Shown here: piece by piece, positions 56,951 to 64,000 of the stretch
Position numbering within the stretch: position 1 is the stretch's first letter
How the letters are laid out: each line of letters begins with the position of its first letter
NCBI GenBank assembly: GCA_026874595.1
Contig: CM049308.1
Span: 13,783,501 to 13,847,500 of the forward strand
DNA length: 64,000 nt
Direction of reading: 5' to 3'
DNA from: Sipunculus nudus
Taxonomy: Eukaryota > Annelida > Sipuncula > Golfingiida > Sipunculidae
Translations under genes and position numbers: made by a program
Notes under the pieces: model-generated
Seen by the model: the letters and a program-made list of their open reading frames with translations, nothing else
The model's database searches: none
What the model was told of the DNA's origin: nothing

Positions 56951-59900
56951 GCGTGTTTAACGTTTAGTATTACCTAAAGAAAAAAAAAATGAGAACCCTT
57001 TTTTAATTTTGTACGGAGTGCGTGTTGACAGATTTGAAATTTTCCTATATACGTGTACTGGCACGGGAACATGCATATTAGGCCTATCTGTGTCGCATGG
57101 ATACAATGCGGAATCGGTAACAATCGCTTCATCCTACATTAATCATATAAAATTAGGTTTATGAGAAAAAATAATAATTTCTAATGTTAAATTTATATTT
57201 TGAAATTACCATTGGGAAAGTTCTATTGAATTCTGATTCATGAAATGCAAAAATTAGTTGAAAACACAAACTATTTATCATGTTCTGGAAAGAGAAATTA
57301 ATTGTAATATGCAGTATTAACGTTAGTTTGTGTTAGGCCTACTCTTCTGAGGAGCAGCTCTTGCTCTGAATTTTGGTACATATTATGAACTCTGTACTAA
57401 AATAAGCAACGTTATTTTGTAGAAACAACTGATAGACATACAAAGCAAAATTATCGGAGACTTCATGAATCATCAGAGAGAATTTTAATTACAGGCCTAT
57501 TTTCCTGTTGCTGTATATTTTGTCAGTGATGTAACTGTAATGTATAAGGATAGATGGTCCTTCCAGTGAATTATTTTTCTGCGACAGACGGCACACACTC
57601 CGCAGCCTGTGACTCGTGCACAAGAGTACTACTCTAATGGTTAGGGTGTGTGGGCGTCAAAATCTGCCACCCACAATGCACCGGGCTTCCAAATACCCCA
57701 GCGGCGTAGGTACTAATGTAGTTAAGTATGTAATGTAGTCCATTAAAATATATGTAAACTTGATAATCATTGTTTCAAGACAAAATGCATAAAGATGGGT
57801 ATTTTTTGTGGTAAGAACTTCACGGTATAAGTAATAATTTGTAAGCATACATTTTGACTACAACAAAAAATTTCTTTTGTCAGTGGTGTTACTGTAATGT
57901 ATAAGTAGATGGTCCCTCCAGTGAATTATTTTTCTTAAATAGAATTTTTGTTGTTGTGTTAAAAACTCGAATCATCCCTTTAAACACGTTGCACGTGTTT
58001 AATTATTGAACGTCTGCAACATATTGAAGAACCATACAGTCGGGTGTTTTGCATATAAACACCTGTCACGTTTAATAGGGTTTCAATAAAAAAAAGGCAT
58101 GTTTACATAGTTAATACCTGCATGTAATTAAAAGACGAATCATGCAGGTGATTATTGCTTTGACGCCTGAGATTTTACACTGTAAATAATGGAAATGATT
58201 AACTGGCATTTGAATACATTACCCGTTGAAAGCATAATAGACATTTCATATCCTTGCTAATGGAAGTTTACATTTTTTTTAATCGGTCTGTACAGAATAA
58301 ATCCGCTCATAATACCAGCATGCCCATTGTTACTTGCTTATTGTTATAATTAGCCTTTACATGTATTAAAATTTCAATGCGTTAAAGTCATCCTCTGCTT
58401 TACATAATGATCTTACGGGGCATCAAAATGCAATATTACAAGTCTTCGGGGACAGTTATCAAAGACTGTGCAGTATTCTGAAAACTGACGTTATTTGTGA
58501 TGTATTATTCCAACTGTAATCAGCTGTTGCTTGTAATGGACCCGCTTTTGGTCAGGGTACATTTATGTTCTTTTATTTCAGCGAACTACAGCTTGCATAC
58601 ATACACAAGGGTGTCAACAAAGATCAGGCTAATTGATGCTTGTCGTCTGGGCTAGTATATGAGACCTTTTTTTTCGGTAATCACTTTGTTGCCGGTGGCC
58701 TATTCCTGCCAAGAAATAATAAACATTTTATTTTAATTTTATTAAAATAATTTCTCTTGCGCACAACATAATATTTCATGCTTACAATTGTCGTGCGTAG
58801 AACTTTCTACATTACTCCGCTTGCGTATTATCTGTTAAGATGACTGGAGCTGTCTGCATCATCTACTTCCATTCGATATAGGCTTTACTTGTTTTGAAAT
58901 AATTTTTATTCTTGATCACAGGCACATTAACATTGATTTTTTAAATTGTCTATCAGTCCGAAAAAGCTTTCTGGCTCTTATTCATGTTTTTCATAAATTA
59001 GTGCCTGAGGGTGGTTTTCTTTACCTTTTTATATCTTTATAAATATTAAGTTTTCGATAAATACTCCCCATTTCATTATGGGACATTACTATTATATACT
59101 AGTATGTGTGTGTGTTTGTGTGTGTTTGTGTGTGTTTAGTGCATGAAAAATCGAATGGAACTTGATTACTAGACTTCCGTTCCACAGACGATACACAAAA
59201 TAAATGATCTTGTGGAAGCATATATATCCATAAGAAATTAATCACTCCAAACCAATCACAGATTTATTGTTTAAAGAATACGATATTGTTGATCACAAGA
59301 TTTAGACAGGCCAAACTTTTGTAATAATTTGGTTTAAGAACATTTCGTGGAAAGTCCGATGGTAGGAGATCGGAAAAATATAAGTAAAAGAATAAACTGT
59401 TGAACAATTATGTATATAATTACCATGCATTAAATTCGTTAATATGAGCATTTGTCAGTGGCGACTCATGATCTAGAGACCTATTAGAGACCAATGAGTC
59501 TTAAAGCTCATCTTAAATTTCAAGAGAGCAACATTGAAAAGTATATCATCGGAAAACTTCCTTCCGTAGATTTTTATTTCAGTTTGAGAGAATTTCATGA
59601 ATTGGTAAACCAAATACATCCTCAAGGAGAGTCAACAACATTTATCCGTAATATGGACGAATGCCTCATAATCCTACTGAGAACTGAAAGATGTCTCCCT
59701 TCACTTAAAATACAAGTGTATCCTTGCGCATCTGAACATCCCCATGCATGTATACGAACATATGTATGTATAAGAGAAATGTGCCATTCATTTATTGAGT
59801 GATAACAAAACGACCAGTTTTGGTCAGTACTATAGTAATTATTAGAGTGGTGGTCTGTATATAGTAGGGGTATGCTCACTTCAAGTGGATCAACTTATGG

Positions 59901-60985
59901 GATTGACTTCTTTGGTGGACCGTTTATTATGGTGTACCTTAGCCGTGACAACCCGACTCAGTAGGCAATCGGATAATTGGCTGGTAAGCCTATACTCGAG
60001 TCGTGATACAAGTTATATCTAGGAATGTATCGCAGTGGTCGTGCATCAGGTTGCATTCAAATCGTGGTAAAAGGCCCATAATCTCAATATTATAGTAAAA
60101 ATGATGAATTTACACAATAGTATACATGTGAGCTCACAACCCAAACTGAAACACCGTCTCCATGGACACAGGTCATTTCCTGTATCGCCTGCAAGCTGCC
60201 TGCGTCCTGTTACCCGTGCGAGCCATGATTGTGTTCATGCGGTCATAAATTCAACAAACACGCCAAAGGGTTTACCAATGTGCTGGGTTAAAACGGAACT
60301 TTTTTTCGCTCATGTTTGGTATTATAAGAAAGTACACAAAAAATGCTAAAGATTGGTCTGGTTTATGTTGATTGACAGTGTACCTGTAGGCCAGGAAGCA
60401 TGAAGCGTTGTCAGAAATGACGAAAATATTTGCATCTTCATTAATGCGTTCTCAGACATAGATGTCATGACACTCTGGAGCTAGTAATCTGGTCGTAATG
60501 CCAGAGGGTCGATATGACGCTAGGTGTATCCATGGTCCGTCAGTCCATTTGTCCGCCCGTCCGTTAACTTTAAGTGTTCCAAGTTGTCGAGTTCGATTTT
60601 AGGCAAAATTCAGTGGCGCCGTGATGACATACCAAAATCTGATGAATATTCATAAAACTCATTATAAATATTAACCAATACAGTTTTTCACCTGAATTTA
60701 ATTCTGTGCAAAATTCACGCATACTTTATGGGACCAGAGGTCACAACACTTAGACGGGTGTATTATATGCATGTTTGCGGTGCTGCTGTTAGACGGGTGC
60801 TTTGGGGCGCTACTCTGTACACCGATAGGAAAAACCCTCAGGAAGGGGTCTTTAACGTTTTTCAAAAATATGTTATAATCTATCGACAGAATCGACCTAC
60901 AATATAAATATAGGTTTTCTATGAGGAAACAGCATCGTTTAATCTATTATATATAACTGACATGTTCTTCTTTGGTATTGTATCT
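56951..60985. other. Upstream region, no gene recognised
   Basis: AT-rich. The 102-codon frame at 59494-59802 has no recognisable domain. About 60640-60770 is a reverse copy of the CATTAAATATGCATGG repeat family. Confidence 0.5.
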
Positions 60986-60989
60986 AATT

Positions 60990-61500
60990 GTAATATATAT
61001 TGCATGATGAACTGTAAACACTAATTATTCGTGGGCACAATACATCATAAAAGATAAATTGCGCAATTTAACAGTAAACCACATGTCATGCTTTCCTTGC
61101 ATATTTGAAATATATATTGCATAATATAACGCTAAACACCTACCTTTCTTGATGAAATAGATTGAGAAAGTTATATTGCATTATGTGACGGTGAACACGA
61201 AATATTTTTGGGAATATAATTGTAAAAGTTATATTGCACAATGTATACAACATTTAACTACATACTCATATTGGGTAAAGTAGATTATAACGGATCAATT
61301 ACGCGCATAATATAAAACTCATGCTGACTCCACATTGAATTTATCTGGTGAGAAATAAATTGCACAATGTAATGGTACAACACATACTCTTCTATAGGGT
61401 AAAATAAATTATGATAATATATCGTGTAAAAGTAAAATCATTTAATTCTTAAGTAAAATAAATTATGAAAATAAACTACATAATTTAACAGTAGAAGGCA
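60990..61500 (+). repeat. Degenerate ~70-75 bp tandem array
   Basis: Repeated elements TTGCAYAATGTAA, AACACATACTC and GGGTAAARTAAATTAT recur in the same order about seven times with much divergence. Confidence 0.65.
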
Positions 61501-61890
61501 TGTAGTGTTATAGCTTAAAGAAGGCCTTCCATCTACCGATTTTTTTTTTGTTATTGTACGGCATGTTCAAGTAGGGAGTATAACCAGATGATTATTTTGA
61601 TAATTTATTGTACATTGATGTATGGAGTATCATGTTAAGATATTAGTGTGAGAACTTTAGTTAGAAAGCACGCGTGTCTCGTTTGATGTTAATTTCAGTA
61701 CAGTTTAATTCTGTGTGAACTGTCTCTGTTTGGCGGTCTCTAAAGTAACGATTGTTTGTTTTAGACTTTAAAGGGCGAGCACCTGTTTAGTTAGGTTTTC
61801 TCAGGATTTTGTCTCTGGGGGCGTGTCCATAATAAAACTCATGTAATTATTGGCAGTCGGCATAATTGGCCAGAAGACGGTCAGGACTTG

Positions 61891-61910
61891 TGACGTCAGG
61901 GAGTATATAT
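61891..61910 (+). promoter_or_regulatory. CRE palindrome plus TATA-like box
   Basis: A perfect CRE, TGACGTCA (61891-61898), is followed directly by GGGAGTATATAT. The pairing is typical of compact inducible promoters, but no gene is recognised downstream; only a short frame (about 32 codons from about 61962) follows. Confidence 0.3.
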
Positions 61911-62009
61911 GAGTCGTGATTGAAAAGTAATGTGCTACAAAGTGTCCGATCAGCTGAGAGATGATGTCTGTAAGCGTAGACAGTCGGTGTCTGAGGAAGG
62001 CCATAGTGA

Positions 62010-62896
62010 TTACTCATAACATCTGGAGATCTCGACGTAAAATTTCACCAAAAAAATGATATTTTGGTGCAGAGAACATATAATGAAGAGATGTTAAGTC
62101 GGGATCTCGAGATGTTAAGTCGAGATCTCGAGATGTTAAGTCGAGGTCTCGAGATATTATCACGAGACCTCGACATAATATCTCGAGATAATATTTCACA
62201 TTTGTACGAACCATTCGATGCTGAATTGACATAAAGCAAAACAGTATATTCGTTAGAGTGCTTACTACTGCAATTATAAAAACAAAAACCATGTATACTG
62301 TGTTTAACTGAACAGTGATACAATATAATACAGTTAAAATCAATCAAGGTTGAATTTCCCGAAAGACAAGGCGAGGTGAAGAAAAGTTCAATATAAAATT
62401 CAATATTTAATTATTCATATCCGTAAGGAAGATGTCGAAGCCTAAAGAAACTGAAACATTCTACCTGAACGGCGGATTCGAAGTCATGGCTGAGAAATCA
62501 CTCAAATAAAAATGTTTAGGTCTGCATACATGCAGTGTGGGTACCTTATTATTTAAAAAATATAAACAGATACGAGCTTGTTATATAAAAAAAAAACGCT
62601 TTTGATTTTATTGAAATAGTGGTTTGTTTTATGGTATCATAAATGAAAACATGATAAAAATAAATATAAATAACTGTGTTTTCGGGTAGGTACGCGGGAG
62701 GGTTGCTTCAGCCCCTAAAGCCCCAATCTGGACCCAATATAACTATAACTATAGCTCAGATTACCTTTAGTTCACCTATCTAAATCATAAATGATTTATA
62801 ACCATAAATAAACGGTTTAAATTTTTCGATCATCTCTCATCATGATTTTCCTTCTGCAAAATGCTCTGTTTTGGCCTTAAAGCCACTACTCACCTG

Positions 62897-62957
<61 letters not shown>

Positions 62958-63560
62958 AAAGAACTAAAGGTAATCCTTGCAGGGAAAGATTCTCACAACG
63001 CCACTTTGACGTATAAGCATTTTATCTACAGGATACTTGTACACAAGGTATTTGACCCAGTGTTAACATACCGATAAAAACATTTAACAGAGTTATTGAA
63101 AGATCCCTCGTTTATGATCGTTTGAGTATATGAAGCAATGAAATATTTGTCATTTAAAGAAGCCAGATGTCTTTGCCGGAAGTGTTTTATTACAATCCCC
63201 CCCCCCCCCCAGTACCCCGACCCATGTTATAATTTAAACACGTGGATATAAACAAAAGGCACAACCTATACCCCTAGGGACTGGCTCATTTTTATGAAAG
63301 GTTCAATAGACTATGATTATTTGACAGACGTCAGATATTGGAATCGGTTCCTTTAACTTTGTTTTACTTTACGTCAATTAAGCATCGGATGGTTCGTACA
63401 ACGCCCAAGGAGACGTATTTTTTGTTGAAAATTTATCTCGAGATCTCGACTGAACATCTTTAGATCTCGTCTTAACATCACGAGATCTGGAGATAAATAT
63501 TTTTTTCTGCAGCAAATATTTTTGGTGAAATTTTATGTCGAGATCTCGAGATGTTATGTC
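62010..63560. mobile_element. Element bounded by ~40-bp inverted repeats with TCGAGATCTCGA palindromes
   Basis: Left end near 62018-62057 (CATAACATCT, GAGATCTCGAC, AAAATTTCACCAAAAA) is the reverse complement of the right end near 63518-63560. Just inside the left end are three about 22-bp units of GATGTTAAGTCGAGATCTCG; similar palindromes lie inside the right end (63430-63495). It also holds a (TA)n tract (62900-62954) and a poly-C run. No transposase seen, so it is non-autonomous if mobile. Confidence 0.55.
62900..62954 (+). repeat. (AT)n microsatellite
   Basis: Perfect AT run of about 55 bp. Confidence 0.97.
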
Positions 63561-63611
63561 GTGAGATTTAGGGAAACGCGTCTAAAGGTGTAGAAAAGCC
63601 CCACTGGTTTA

Positions 63612-63633
63612 CCCCCCCCCCCCCCCCCCCCCC
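63612..63633 (+). repeat. Poly-C tract
   Basis: About 22 C in a row. A shorter run lies at about 63197-63210. Confidence 0.95.
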
Positions 63634-63712
63634 GCCCGTAATCTGCAAATCCTGGTCTTTCTGTTTTTCAGATAAACATTGAACCGGGAGTTTCTGGGAA
63701 AACTGATAGGGC

Positions 63713-63833
63713 TATTTATACGCGTGACGGATATGTATGACGCAGATAACTGGTATACATAAGCTGTCCCGATAACCTAATTATCTATCTTGTGGAGGTA
63801 CTGTGTGCTACTTTGATCTAAAACTGAAGTATG
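63713..63833 (+). promoter_or_regulatory. Possible plus-strand promoter and first exon
   Basis: TATTTATA (63713-63720) is followed about 110 bp later by AAGTATG|GTAAGT, a strong donor directly after an ATG. A first exon coding only Met would fit, but the rest of any such gene lies beyond the window. Confidence 0.2.
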
Positions 63834-64000
63834 GTAAGTTTTTAGCTAGAAACTAGCTCTTGACCAACATAAACATTGGACATGTTTCATTAACATGTTT
63901 ATAAACATGTTTTATTTTTTTTCTAATAACAAGGCTACTCAATTAAGCTGGAAAGATTCCGGTATAACTCAGTGAATCACCCGCCGTGTCACAAGTATAA

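Noticed and set aside
59494..59802. 102-codon plus-strand frame with fairly protein-like composition
   Set aside because: No recognisable domain and no supporting splice or promoter context; kept only as an unproven frame.

Overview
The window looks like animal nuclear DNA: AT-rich, mostly non-coding, with one large intron-rich gene and dense repeats. The repeat types suggest a lophotrochozoan, most likely a bivalve mollusc; this is inference. There are no bacterial-style operons and no CRISPR array. I saw no rRNA or tRNA gene.

The only gene I can support lies on the minus strand. It runs from a start codon at 52436 to a stop at 4409, in 16 coding exons with GT-AG introns and consistent phases throughout. 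The exons total 2379 nt and encode a 792-residue M8 (leishmanolysin-like) zinc metallopeptidase. In order the protein has a signal peptide, a propeptide with a Cys-x-x-Asp switch (C26) and a furin-type RKRR site (73-76), HELIH (265-269), a third His ligand (H349), a Met-turn (M360), Cys-rich C-terminal modules, a SEA-like juxtamembrane domain (about 550-654), one transmembrane helix (about 668-692) and a 100-residue Ser/Thr-rich cytoplasmic tail. Length and membrane anchor fit the LMLN2/CIROP branch (ciliated left-right organizer metallopeptidase) better than classic invadolysin (LMLN).

Layout: 1-4408 is 3' flank/UTR with a repeat fragment. 4409-52436 is the gene, with introns packed with repeats. 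52437-55450 holds the 5' leader, including one strong noncoding splice donor at 55352. 55451-64000 is AT-rich DNA with microsatellites, a degenerate tandem array, an inverted-repeat-bounded element (about 62010-63560) and two weak promoter-like sites.

The most striking observation is that three separate tandem arrays in this gene are built from its own splice junctions. The exon 5 donor is copied in about 31-bp units over about 0.5 kb. The exon 7 acceptor is copied in about 52-bp units over about 0.8 kb. The exon 14 acceptor is copied as ten 3' splice sites exactly 66 bp (22 codons) apart with an open frame. A fourth, 15-bp duplication sits on the exon 12 donor. Many repeats also share the terminal motif GCTCAGCTGA / TCAGCTGAGC, a 3' terminal hairpin and tandem internal cores. 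These features resemble non-autonomous Helentron (HINE/pearl-like) elements.
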